DNA of 64,000 bases, from the NCBI RefSeq assembly GCF_018390695.1, contig NZ_JAHBGF010000013.1, positions 62,001 through 126,000 of the forward strand, given 5' to 3'. The position numbers and the translations under genes are program-made. Of this stretch, positions 34,529 to 43,160 are shown one piece after another. The number at the start of each line of letters is the position of its first letter. Position 1 is the first letter of the stretch. The notes beneath the pieces are model-generated. The model did no database searches and was not told the DNA's origin. It was given only the letters and a program-made list of their open reading frames with translations. The stretch is from Ancylobacter sonchi. Its GTDB lineage: Bacteria; Pseudomonadota; Alphaproteobacteria; Rhizobiales; Xanthobacteraceae.

Positions 34529-35611
34529 TCAGCCGGAAACCGTGGGATAATCGGTGTAGCCCTGCGCGCCGCCGCCATAGAGCGTGGCCGGATTGAGCGG
34601 GGCGAGCGGGGCGCCGCTTTTCAGCCGTTCGACCAGATCGGGATTGGCGATGAAATTGTGGCCGAAGGCGAACAGGTCGGCTTTGCCCTCGGCAAGGCGG
34701 GACTTGGCCAGCTCAAGATCATAGCCGTTGTTGGCGATGTAGGTATTGCGGAACTTCTTGCGCAGTGCATCGAAATCGAACGGCCTTGCATCGCGCGGCC
34801 CGCTTGTCGCGCCCTCGACCACGTGAATGTAGGCGATGCCGAGCCGATCGAGAGCTTCCACGACATGGTTGAACTGCGGTTGCTCGTCTTTCGACGGGAC
34901 GATGCCGCTTGCCGGCGACGCTGGTGAGAGGCGGACGCCCGTGCGCTGCGCGCCGATCTCGCTTACCACCGTAGCGGTCACGTCGATCAGCAGCCGGGCG
35001 CGGTTCTCGATCGAACCGCCATAGGCGTCGGTGCGGACATTGGCGGTTTCGCGCAGGAACTGGTCGAGCAGATAGCCGTTCGCGCCGTGCACCTCGACCC
35101 CGTCGAAACCGGCCTCGATCGCATTGGCGGCGGCCTTACGGAAATCCTCGACGATGCCCGGAATCTCCTCCAGATCCAGCGCGCGCGGCTCAGACACATC
35201 GGCAAATCCGTTGTTCACGAATGTCTTGGTCTCGGCGCGGATCGCCGAGGGCGCGACCGGGGCTTCACCGCCATGAAGATCGACATGGCTAACGCGGCCG
35301 ACATGCCAGAGCTGGACGAAGATGCGACCGCCCTTGGCATGAACCGCATCGGTCACCGGGCGCCAGCCTGCGATCTGCTCGGGCGTGTAGATCCCGGGCG
35401 TGTTCTGATAGCCTTGAGCCTGCTTCGAGACTTGGGTGGCCTCGGTGATGATGAGCCCGGCGCTGGCGCGCTGGGCATAATAGTCTGCCGCAAACGGGCT
35501 CGGCACGAGGTCAGAGCCGGCACGGTTCCGGGTCAGCGGCGCCATGACGATGCGGTTAAACAGATTTAGCGGGCCGAGTTTGTACGGCTCGAAGAGCGAG
35601 GGGGTGGACAT
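34529..35611 (-). CDS. Old yellow enzyme-family alkene reductase (NemA-like)
   Basis: A 360-residue flavoprotein with typical OYE features: NRIVMAPLTRNRA, LIITEATQVSKQAQGY, FVQLWHVGRVSH, and the His-Asn pair in DGVEVHGANGYLLDQFL, plus a C-terminal IANNGYD and FGHNFIANPDL. It reduces electron-poor alkenes, nitroesters or N-ethylmaleimide-like compounds with NADPH through FMN. Such genes are often under a TetR repressor responding to electrophiles. Confidence 0.93.
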   Translation of the reverse strand: MSTPSLFEPYKLGPLNLFNRIVMAPLTRNRAGSDLVPSPFAADYYAQRASAGLIITEATQVSKQAQGYQNTPGIYTPEQIAGWRPVTDAVHAKGGRIFVQLWHVGRVSHVDLHGGEAPVAPSAIRAETKTFVNNGFADVSEPRALDLEEIPGIVEDFRKAAANAIEAGFDGVEVHGANGYLLDQFLRETANVRTDAYGGSIENRARLLIDVTATVVSEIGAQRTGVRLSPASPASGIVPSKDEQPQFNHVVEALDRLGIAYIHVVEGATSGPRDARPFDFDALRKKFRNTYIANNGYDLELAKSRLAEGKADLFAFGHNFIANPDLVERLKSGAPLAPLNPATLYGGGAQGYTDYPTVSG

Positions 35612-35668
35612 GTCGCGTTTCTCTCGTGAGGCTGTTTCGTTCGATCACCGGAGTGGCTGCGCGACGGC

Positions 35669-36457
35669 TCAGACGCCCGCGCGGTAGCGCTCGGCGGGAA
35701 GTGCGTTCCGGTAGTTCGGCAGCATGGCCTGGCGCGCGGCCTGAAGCGCGTCCCACTGCCCGGCATCGGGAAGCGGCGGGATGGTGACGGGTTCGCGGCG
35801 GTCGAAGCCCACCAGCGCCGCATCGACCAAGTCGCCTATCTCCATCACACCGGAGAACGTGCTGAGGTCGGCGCCGACATGGTCCCAGATCTCCGTCCGC
35901 GTCGTGGCGGGAAGCACGGCCTGGACGTAGACGCCCTTCGGGCCGAGTTCGAGGCTGAGCCCCTGCGACAGGAACAGAACGAAGGCCTTGGTCGCACCGT
36001 AGACGCTCATGCCGAACTCCGGCGCCAGACCGACCACGGAGCCGATATTGACGATCGCGCCTTCGCCGGCCTTTGCAAGTCGCGGAGTGATGGCGCTGGC
36101 CAGCCGCAAGACCGCGGTGGTGTTGAGCGCCAGCAGTTGCGCAACGGTATCGGTGCTCTGCTCGATGAAGCTGCCGCCGATGGCGGTTCCGGCATTGTTG
36201 ATCAGGATCCCGATGCGCGCGTCGTCGCGCAGCCTCGTCTCCACCGCCGCCAGATCGGCGGGCTGCGTAAGATCGGCCTTGATGATGTCGACCGACACAC
36301 CCGTCTCCTGACGCAGCCGGTCCGCCAGGGCTTCCATGCGCCCGGTGTTACGGGCGACCAGCACCAGATCGTGGCCGCGCCGCGCGAAGCGCTCGGCATA
36401 GGCCGCACCGATGCCGGTGGAGGCGCCGGTAATGAGGACGGACGGTTTGGCGGTCAT
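35669..36457 (-). CDS. SDR-family oxidoreductase
   Basis: A 262-residue short-chain dehydrogenase: TGASTGIGAAYAERFARRG, ILINNAGTAIGG, and the active-site Ser/Tyr/Lys in NIGSVVGLAPEFGMSVYGATKAF. The ATG at 36457 (MTAKPSVLIT) starts the fold. It is the first gene of the minus-strand operon divergent from the TetR regulator. Confidence 0.9.
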   Translation of the reverse strand: MTAKPSVLITGASTGIGAAYAERFARRGHDLVLVARNTGRMEALADRLRQETGVSVDIIKADLTQPADLAAVETRLRDDARIGILINNAGTAIGGSFIEQSTDTVAQLLALNTTAVLRLASAITPRLAKAGEGAIVNIGSVVGLAPEFGMSVYGATKAFVLFLSQGLSLELGPKGVYVQAVLPATTRTEIWDHVGADLSTFSGVMEIGDLVDAALVGFDRREPVTIPPLPDAGQWDALQAARQAMLPNYRNALPAERYRAGV

Positions 36458-36491
36458 GGCATTGCCCTTTCGCGGCATCGAAACTATATTC

Positions 36492-36533
36492 ATGACAATC
36501 ATCATCAATGGGCGTAAATATGATCATCGTCAT
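36492..36533. promoter_or_regulatory. Paired TetR operator (inverted ATGAC-type 14-mers)
   Basis: ATGACAATCATCAT (36492-36505) and, on the opposite strand, ATGACGATGATCAT (36520-36533) are 14 bp apart and agree at 12 of 14 positions. They lie in the 108-bp gap between the divergent SDR operon and the TetR gene. Each site is itself partly symmetric (ATGA/TCAT). Confidence 0.6.
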
Positions 36534-36565
36534 CAAAATGTCAATGCCGAACGGAGACCCCGGGA

Positions 36566-37150
36566 ATGAAAGTGAGCCAGGATCAGAAGGCGCAGAACCG
36601 CAGTCGCATCCTGACTGAGGCAGGACGCCTGTTCCGCGAGAAGGGTTTCGATGCCGTGAGCGTCGCCGAGGTGATGAAGGCTGCCGGGATGACCCATGGC
36701 GGCTTCTACGGGCACTTCCAGTCGAAGGACGATCTGGTCGCCCAGACCATCGCGCATGCCGTCGGCAGCCAGTCCGTGATCGACGATCTCAGCGCCTGGA
36801 TCGACATCTATCTCTCGGACCCCCACCGTGAGCATCCGGATCTGGGCTGCCCGATGGCCGCCCTAGCGGGCTTCATGCGGCAACAGGCCCCCGCGGCACG
36901 CGCGTCCATGGCCCAGGTCCTCGCCGCGCAGATCGCCACTCTCACAGACATCATGCCGGGTGAGGATCTCGCCAAGCGCCGCCGGGCGGCCATCGGCAGT
37001 TGGTCGGCAATGGTCGGCGCGCTCATCCTCGCCCGATCGATCGATAGCCCCGCGTTGTCGGACGAACTCTTGTCCGAGACTCGGGCCTGGATCGACGACA
37101 GAAAGGCGCCCGACAAACCCAGCCCGGCGCAGAAGGGCCGCGCGGCATGA
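36566..37150 (+). CDS. TetR-family transcriptional regulator
   Basis: A 194-residue protein with the TetR HTH (RSRILTEAGRLFREKGFDAV, then VAEVMKAAGMTHGGFYGHFQ) and a ligand-binding C-terminal domain containing LGCPMAALAG, whose Cys could sense electrophiles. It is similar to NemR/AcrR-type repressors, which control old yellow enzyme genes. It is divergent from the SDR-OYE operon; the inducer is unknown. Confidence 0.9.
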   Translation: MKVSQDQKAQNRSRILTEAGRLFREKGFDAVSVAEVMKAAGMTHGGFYGHFQSKDDLVAQTIAHAVGSQSVIDDLSAWIDIYLSDPHREHPDLGCPMAALAGFMRQQAPAARASMAQVLAAQIATLTDIMPGEDLAKRRRAAIGSWSAMVGALILARSIDSPALSDELLSETRAWIDDRKAPDKPSPAQKGRAA

Positions 37151-37524
37151 ATATGCGGGCATTAAGCGTTAGCGTGGAATCGGCGGGAATATCGGGTTAT
37201 CGACGGTAAGTCGTTCGCCCAAAAAGCGATCTGGACTCGATCCGCGATCTCCATACAGGCCAGCAGCCGTGATGATGGCTGCATCAACAGGCCGGACACA
37301 CGGAAGCACCTGAACCCGCGCAACATGCCTCAAAAACCTCTTGCATCCAACAGGGCGTCCACACACGGACATTAGCGAGGTGGGGCACGTCGGCACCTTT
37401 GCGCCATCATCTCGGTCATTGATCTGGTGACGACCGCGGCCCAAAAGCATGCGTAATCGGGCGGACCCGCGAGGGTTCAAGCTCCCGTTAGGATCTTGGC
37501 AGATCCAAGAGGGAGGAATTAGCG
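37151..37524. other. Intergenic region before the IS110 fragment
   Basis: I see no gene. Near 37175-37208 there is ATCGGCGGG-AATATCGGG-type sequence like that found just upstream of repeat copy B, perhaps the edge of a related element. The last roughly 80 bp, ending in AGAGGGAGGAATTAGCG before the start codon, is the left end and RBS of the IS110 element. Confidence 0.4.
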
Positions 37525-38298
37525 ATGTTCTACGCTGCGTTGGACGTGTCGCTGCGCTCGGTGGCGATCTGCATCATCGACCATGACGGGAAGATTTGCC
37601 TTGAGCGCTCGGTGCGCTCCGACGTTCCCGATGTCCTTCTTTGCCTCGCGGGGTTCGATCAACCCATCCACCAGGTCGGGTTTGAGGCCGGTGCGCTGAC
37701 ACAGCCCATCACGTACGGACTGACGGAGGCTGGCTACGACGTCGTCTGCATGGAAGCGCGTCAGGTCGCGGCTGCGCTTTCGGCCATGCGGAACAAGACG
37801 GACAAGCACGACGCCCGTGGCATCGCCCAGATTCTCCGATCGGGGTGGTACAGCCGGGTGCATGTGAAGAGCGTCGAGAGCCACCACATGCGAGCGCTGC
37901 TGACCAGCCGCAAGGTGATGCAGCGCAAGTGCATCGACCTCGAGAACGAGATCCGCGGCCTGCTGCGGATCTTCGGCGTCGTCCTGCCTATCCGGCTATC
38001 CCGCGGCGCTTTCGATGTCGCTGTTCGCGAGACGATCGAGACCGACCCTGCGCTCAGCCATGCGCTCCTGCCAATGCTGGAGGCGCGGGCGATGCTCTTC
38101 GAGACCTTCACCGAGCTTGATCGGCGGGTGAAGCGGGCTGCGCGCGAAGACGCGATCTGTCGGCGCTTCATGACCGTGCCGGGCGTTGGTGAGATCACCG
38201 CCCTGAGCTTCAAGGCTGCCGTGGACGATCCTGCCCGCTTCAAGAGCTCTCGCACGGTCGGAGCTCACTTCGGGCTGACACGTCCGCTTCCCGGTTGA
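37525..38298 (+). pseudogene. IS110-family transposase, C-terminus lost
   Basis: A 257-residue open frame with the DEDD-type N-terminal domain (FYAALDVSLRSVAICIIDHD, VGFEAGAL, MRNKTDKHDARGIAQILRSG) and most of the Transposase_20 domain (RFMTVPGVGEITALSFKAAV). It stops right after GAHFGLTR, where the family continues with a Pro-Arg-Tyr-Gln-Ser-Gly-Glu segment and about 80 more residues. The break at about 38280 is followed by an unrelated CCAATAGCGGAC-type repeat and then the IS1182 element, so the 3' end was lost before or with those insertions. Confidence 0.82.
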
Positions 38299-38377
38299 AG
38301 TCGCCAATAGCGGACGATCTGCTATCGGCCCCAAACCGGCCATTCGTTGTGTTAGGAGCGAATTTCTGCTTCTGGCG

Positions 38378-39913
38378 GATACCGTTGAAAAACTCGGCAT
38401 TGCTGCGGGGGTGAAGTCCTGATTCAGTCGTCCTTGGCGATAGAGGGCGAAGCTGATGATGGGCGAGCGGGCGATGGCGCAGGAGGCGCTGTTCTACGAG
38501 TTCAGCCTCGAACGCCACGTGCCGGTCAGTCACTTGATCCGGGCGATCGACCGGTTCGTCGATTTGTCTGGCATTCGTGCGCATCTGCGGCCTTTCTACA
38601 GCGACATGGGCCGTCCTTCCGTCGACCCGGAACTGATGATCCGGATGCTGCTCGTCGGCTATTGCTTCGGCATCCGTTCGGAGCGGCGGCTGTGCGAGGA
38701 GGTGCATCTCAACCTCGCTTATCGCTGGTTCTGCCGGCTCGGCCTCGAAGGATCAGTTCCCGATCACTCAACTTTCTCGAAGAACCGGCACGGCCGCTTC
38801 CGCGATAGCGATCTGCTGCGCGAGTTGTTCGAGGCCACGGTCCGGCGCTGCATCGAGGAAGGCCTGGTGGGTGGTGAAGGTTTCGCCGTCGATGCCAGCC
38901 TGATCAAGGCGGATGCGAACAAGCAGCGCTCCGCCGAGGGCTCGGAGGAGGTCGAGTGGAACACCCTCGCCGAAAGCCGCCGCTCGGTTCGGGAATATCT
39001 CGACACGCTCGACGAGGCGGCCTGGGGTGCGGCCAGCGAGGTGAAGCCGAAGTTCGTCTCAAGGTCCGATCCAGCGGCACAATGGACTGGAGCCCTGAAG
39101 GGACATGCCTTCTTCGCCTATGCCACGAATTATCTGATCGATCTCGACCACGCCGTCATCGTCGATGTCGAAGCTTGCCGCGCCATCCGGCAAGCCGAGG
39201 TCGGGGCGGCCCGTACCATGATCAAACGTACGCAGGACCGGTTCGACCTCTGGCCTGCACGCCTCGCCGCCGACAGTGCCTACGGCTGCGCGGAGAACCT
39301 CGCCTGGCTGGTCCACGAGCGCGGGATCGAGCCCCACATCCCGGTGTTCGACAAATCCGAGCGCCAGGACGGCTCCTTCAGCCGGTCCGACTTCACCTAT
39401 GATCGCAATACCGACGCCTATGTCTGTCCTGCCGGCAAGCTGTTGCGGCAGCGACAGAAGGCCTATCGAACGCCGCGGCCGCTGGTCGATGATGACGGCA
39501 TGATGCGCTACCGCGCCAGCAAGCTGGACTGCGACGCCTGCTCGTTGAAGCCCCGGTGCTGTCCCAATACGCCCGCTCGCAAGATCCCACGCTCGATCCA
39601 CGAGGGCGCCCGCGATATGGCACGGGACATCGCCGCCACCGACGCCTATGTCACCTCACGACGGCAGCGCAAGAAGGTCGAAATGCTCTTCGCCCATCTC
39701 AAACGCATCCTGAAGCTCGATCGGCTGCGATTACGCGGCCCGAACGGTGCTCGCGACGAGTTCCACCTCGCCGCCGCAGCCCAGAACCTCAGGAAGCTCG
39801 CCAAGCTCCTCCCGAATGGGACGCAAGCCACGGGAGCCTGAGAAGGAGAGGTTGCACGCCCGACGCGAGCGGTGATGTCACCGCCTTCCAGCACCGACTT
39901 TTTCAACGACATC
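38378..39913 (+). mobile_element. IS1182-family insertion sequence, complete (copy 2)
   Basis: The terminal inverted repeats are GATACCGTTGAAAAACTCGG at 38378-38397 and, reverse complement, GATGTCGTTGAAAAAGTCGG at 39894-39913 (three mismatches). The central GTTGAA core is shared with copy 1 but the ends have diverged, so this is a related, not identical, IS. It contains one intact transposase. Its right end is 23 bp from the stop codon of the AKR gene at 39937. Confidence 0.83.
38456..39841 (+). CDS. IS1182-family DDE transposase
   Basis: A 461-residue transposase that follows the protein at 8559 throughout: MMGERAMAQEALFYEFSLER, YCFGIRSERRLCEEVHLNLA, FAVDASLIKADANKQ, ADSAYGCAENLAW and KKVEMLFAHLKRILKLDRLR. 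The region after the first catalytic Asp (about residue 160-190) is the most different. It is intact, with no internal stop or frameshift. Confidence 0.92.
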   Translation: MMGERAMAQEALFYEFSLERHVPVSHLIRAIDRFVDLSGIRAHLRPFYSDMGRPSVDPELMIRMLLVGYCFGIRSERRLCEEVHLNLAYRWFCRLGLEGSVPDHSTFSKNRHGRFRDSDLLRELFEATVRRCIEEGLVGGEGFAVDASLIKADANKQRSAEGSEEVEWNTLAESRRSVREYLDTLDEAAWGAASEVKPKFVSRSDPAAQWTGALKGHAFFAYATNYLIDLDHAVIVDVEACRAIRQAEVGAARTMIKRTQDRFDLWPARLAADSAYGCAENLAWLVHERGIEPHIPVFDKSERQDGSFSRSDFTYDRNTDAYVCPAGKLLRQRQKAYRTPRPLVDDDGMMRYRASKLDCDACSLKPRCCPNTPARKIPRSIHEGARDMARDIAATDAYVTSRRQRKKVEMLFAHLKRILKLDRLRLRGPNGARDEFHLAAAAQNLRKLAKLLPNGTQATGA

Positions 39914-39936
39914 GGCGCTTCCCGTCCATGGGTCGC

Positions 39937-40764
39937 CTACGCCGTCGCGTCCCAATCTGGCGCGAAGGGCGGGCGCACGAAACGCTGGTCCTTCGGGAGC
40001 GCGGCAATGGCGGCGCGGTCCTCTGCGTCGAGGCGGATAGTGAGGGCATCGAGATTGGCTCGCTGGCTCTCGGCACGGGCGGCCTTGGGGATGACCGCGA
40101 CCCCCGGCTGGTCCAGCAGCCAGGCTATCGCCATCTGCGCGGCGCTGCGGCCATGCTTGGCGCCGAGCGCGGCCAGCGTCGGATCATTCGCTGCCCGCCC
40201 CTGCGCCAGTGGTGCATAGGCGGTCAGTGGAATGCCCTTCTGCCGGAGGTAGGCCAGCATCGGCGCCTGCGATAGGAACGGGTGATATTCCAGCTGCACG
40301 CTCGCGATCGGCGCGCCAATCTCCTCCACGGCACGACGAAGCATCGGCAGGTTGAAGTTGCACACGCCGATCGCCCGCGTCAGGCGACGCTCGCGCAGCG
40401 ACATCAGCGCGTCCAACGTCGCCGCCATGTCCATGTCCCGCGAGGGCCAATGGATCATGTAGAGGTCGACATGATCGAGACTGAGCTTGCGCAGGCTGGC
40501 GTCGAACGCGCGATGCAGCGCCTCCGGTGCGAGCTGGTCGTGCCAGACCTTGGTGGTGACAAAGAGTTCGTCCCGCGCGACGCCGACACTTGCGATGGCG
40601 GCGCCGACGGCAGTCTCGTTCTCATACATCGCCGCCGTGTCGATATGCCGGTAGCCGAGCGCGATGGCGCTTTCGACCACAGGCTGGGCGTCGGCGCCGG
40701 GCATGCGGAACGTGCCGAAACCGAGACGGGGGATGGCGACGCCCTGCGTGGTGATGGTTTCCAT
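39937..40764 (-). CDS. Aldo/keto reductase (2,5-diketogluconate reductase-like)
   Basis: A 275-residue AKR with IPRLGFGTFRMPGADAQPVV, YRHIDTAAMYENETAVG (catalytic Asp and Tyr), TTKVWHDQ (Lys), DLYMIHWPS (His) and AVIPKAARAESQRANL (cofactor pocket). It closely resembles DkgB-type NADPH reductases. It is the last gene of a three-gene operon divergent from the LysR gene at 43161, and an IS1182 element has inserted just behind its stop. Confidence 0.9.
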   Translation of the reverse strand: METITTQGVAIPRLGFGTFRMPGADAQPVVESAIALGYRHIDTAAMYENETAVGAAIASVGVARDELFVTTKVWHDQLAPEALHRAFDASLRKLSLDHVDLYMIHWPSRDMDMAATLDALMSLRERRLTRAIGVCNFNLPMLRRAVEEIGAPIASVQLEYHPFLSQAPMLAYLRQKGIPLTAYAPLAQGRAANDPTLAALGAKHGRSAAQMAIAWLLDQPGVAVIPKAARAESQRANLDALTIRLDAEDRAAIAALPKDQRFVRPPFAPDWDATA

Positions 40765-40799
40765 GATCTTCTCCTATAGGTGCCTGCGGAGCCGGCGGC

Positions 40800-41681
40800 T
40801 CAGGCTGCAGACTTTCCGCGACCGGCTGCCACCATCTCGGCGATGACGCTTTCAATCTTGATGGACCCCTTCCGCGCCGCGCGGCCCTGATCGGCGAAGT
40901 CGATCCAGCCTTCATTGAAGCCGTCGATCATACGGACTCGAGGCTCCGGGTTGCGGGTGCCCTGCGCGCGAAAGAGGCTCTCCCATGTCTCGCGCGGCAC
41001 GATCTCGACCGAGACAGGGCGCCCGAGCGCAACAGCGAAGGCGTGGGCAATATCGTTCGGGGAGACGCGGGCGGGACCCTCGAGCTCGACGACGCGCGTT
41101 CCACTCCAGTCCTCGCGCAGCAGGCTGGCGGCGGTGCGGCCGACGTCCTGCGTCGCGATCATCGGGAAGGGCTTGTCGGCGGGCTGCAGGAAGCTGCGCA
41201 GCACGCCTTCATCGCGCGCGGCGGGGATATCCCACTGCGCATTTTCCATGAACCAGCCGGGTCGCAGGAAGGTGACCGGCAGGCCGAGTGCGGCCACCGC
41301 CTCCTCCAGCAGCGTGCGCTGGGTCAGCAGGTTCTCATGCGGCGCGTCGGCGCCGATGGTCGACAGGCAGACGATTTTGGTGGGGCGAGCCTCTGTAAGA
41401 GCTTGCGTCACCGCCTCTATGACGCGACAGGCTTCGGGAAAGCCGGGCTCCGGGTCGAATTCCGACGGCGGCAGGATGAAGACGCCCTCCGCATCCCTAA
41501 AGGCGGCGGCAAGGCTTGTCGCGTCATTCATTTCGGCGATGGCGACGGCGCAACCTCTGGCGCGCCACTCGGCCGCCTTGGCTTCGTCGCGCAGCACGGC
41601 CCGTACGGGCAGCTGCTCGGCGAGCAAGCTGCGCGCCAGTGCGCCGCCGACCTTGCCGGTGATTCCGGTGATGGCATACAT
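40800..41681 (-). CDS. NmrA-like NAD(P)-binding protein (atypical SDR)
   Basis: A 293-residue Rossmann protein with a compact MYAITGITGKVGGALARSLL glycine motif, ILPPSEFDPEPGFPEACRVI and LRPGWFMENAQWDI, as in NmrA/QOR2-type proteins. Members act as redox sensors or quinone reductases. No Ser-Tyr-Lys triad of classical SDRs is apparent. It is in an operon with the AKR and the serine hydrolase genes. Confidence 0.83.
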   Translation of the reverse strand: MYAITGITGKVGGALARSLLAEQLPVRAVLRDEAKAAEWRARGCAVAIAEMNDATSLAAAFRDAEGVFILPPSEFDPEPGFPEACRVIEAVTQALTEARPTKIVCLSTIGADAPHENLLTQRTLLEEAVAALGLPVTFLRPGWFMENAQWDIPAARDEGVLRSFLQPADKPFPMIATQDVGRTAASLLREDWSGTRVVELEGPARVSPNDIAHAFAVALGRPVSVEIVPRETWESLFRAQGTRNPEPRVRMIDGFNEGWIDFADQGRAARKGSIKIESVIAEMVAAGRGKSAA

Positions 41682-41714
41682 GGTGGTTCTCCAGTGGCAT
41701 TGGGATCGCGCGGC

Positions 41715-42994
41715 TCAGGCGAGGCCGGCATAGAGTTCGCGCTCGAAGGCGCCGTAGAGGGCGACCACCCGCTCGTCGTAAAACGGCAGGACCTGCGTGA
41801 AGAGTGCGCCGGTGACGTGCTTCACCGGGTCGATCCAGAAATAGCAATTGAGCAGGCCGGCCCAGGAGACGCTGCCGGCCGAACGCCCGTTCGGGCCTGG
41901 CTCAGTGTTGATGTCGAACGACAGGCCCCATTTGTGCGGCTGGCCGGGAAACTGGTCGAAGCTGCGGGAGTAGCCCGGCTGCGCCGAGCGCATCTCGTGA
42001 ACGTTCAGCTCGCCAATCTGGTTTAGCATCATCAGCGCCACCGTCTCGGGCCGCAGGATGCGCACGCCGCCCACTGCGCCGCCGTTCAGCAGCGCCTCCA
42101 GGAAGGCCATGTAGTCGCGCGGGGTCGAGAAGGCGCCGCCGCCGCCCATGAAGAATTCCGGCCGCTGCGGCATCTCGAACGGACCGGGCTCCAGCCCGCC
42201 ATCGGTGCCGCGGCTGTGGAAGGTCGCGACGCGCTTCTTCTGCGCACTTCCGATCAGGAAGCCGGAATCCTTCATGCCGAGCGGGTCGAAGATGTTCTCG
42301 CGGAAATACACCTCCAGCGACTGGTCGGAGACCGCCTCGACGAGCTTGCCGACCCAGTCCAGGCTGATGCCATATTCCCAGCGCTCGCCGGGATCGAATT
42401 CCAGCGGCGCGGTGAAGGCGGCGTTCTTGCAGGTGGCGATGTCCGGCATGCCGGTGACCTGCTGGTAGCGGGTCAGCGCTTCGCTCCAGATCGAATAGGT
42501 GAAGCCGGAGGTGTGGGTCAGCAGGTGGCGCACGGTGATCGCCCGCTTGGCGGGGCGAAGGCGCGGCGTGCCGTCAGCGGCATAACCCTCGAGGACCTGG
42601 GGCACGGCCAGTTCCGGCAGGTATTTCGACGCTTCGTCATCGAGATTGATACGCCCCTGCTCGACCAGCTGCATGCAGGCCGTCGCGGTGAAGGCCTTGG
42701 TCATCGACAACAGCCAGAACACGGTGTCGACCGTCATCGGCGCTCCGGTTGCGGCGTTCGATGTGCCAAAGGTGCCCTCGTAGACGAGGCCCTTGCGCGT
42801 CGCTGCCATGGCGACGACGCCGGCAACATCGTTGCGGGAGACACCGCCCCGCAGGGCGGCATCGATGCGCTCGCGCTCGGCAGGGAGGCGGCAGGTCGCG
42901 TCGCGGCAAAAGCCGGGCGGACGGCGTCGAGCGCCAGAAGTCCGCCCAGCAAGCCGCCGCGCTGGAGAATGGTTCTGCGAGTCATCGGGTTCAT
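41715..42994 (-). pseudogene. Tat-exported serine hydrolase (class C beta-lactamase family), frameshifted
   Basis: The 5' end (ATG at 42994, preceded by AAAGGAG) encodes a Tat signal MNPMTRRTILQRGGLLGGLL followed by ALDAVRPAFAATRPAASLP. The mature enzyme continues in another frame from about 42885 (AERERIDAALRGGVSRNDVA) to 41715. A one-base loss near 42885 explains the break. The enzyme part is complete: SxxK in LLSMTKAFTA, YGISLDW as the YxN/YxS-type motif, and a C-terminal LYGAFERELYAGLA. It would be a periplasmic esterase or beta-lactamase-like hydrolase if not disrupted. Confidence 0.82.
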
Positions 42995-43106
42995 CACCGG
43001 CTCCTTTCGGGGATCGCAAGAACGCGGCCTTTGGCTGCTCGCCCGCGATGGTGTTGCGATGAAGCGGTTCTACGCCGTGCCGCCGGGTGACTCACGCGCA
43101 TTACTA

Positions 43107-43121
43107 TCAGTGCTATGCTGA
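43107..43121. promoter_or_regulatory. Possible LysR operator upstream of the LysR gene
   Basis: TCAGTGCTATGCTGA is an inverted repeat, TCAG-N7-CTGA, in the divergent region between the serine hydrolase operon and the LysR gene. The spacing is two bases longer than the classical T-N11-A box, so this is weak. Confidence 0.35.
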
Positions 43122-43160
43122 CTGAGGTTCACTCTTGGCCGACGACGGAGCGCGCGAGGC

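Noticed and set aside
32898-34550. A 550-codon plus-strand frame
   Set aside because: Antisense to two clear MDR reductase genes; a by-product of GC-rich codon usage.
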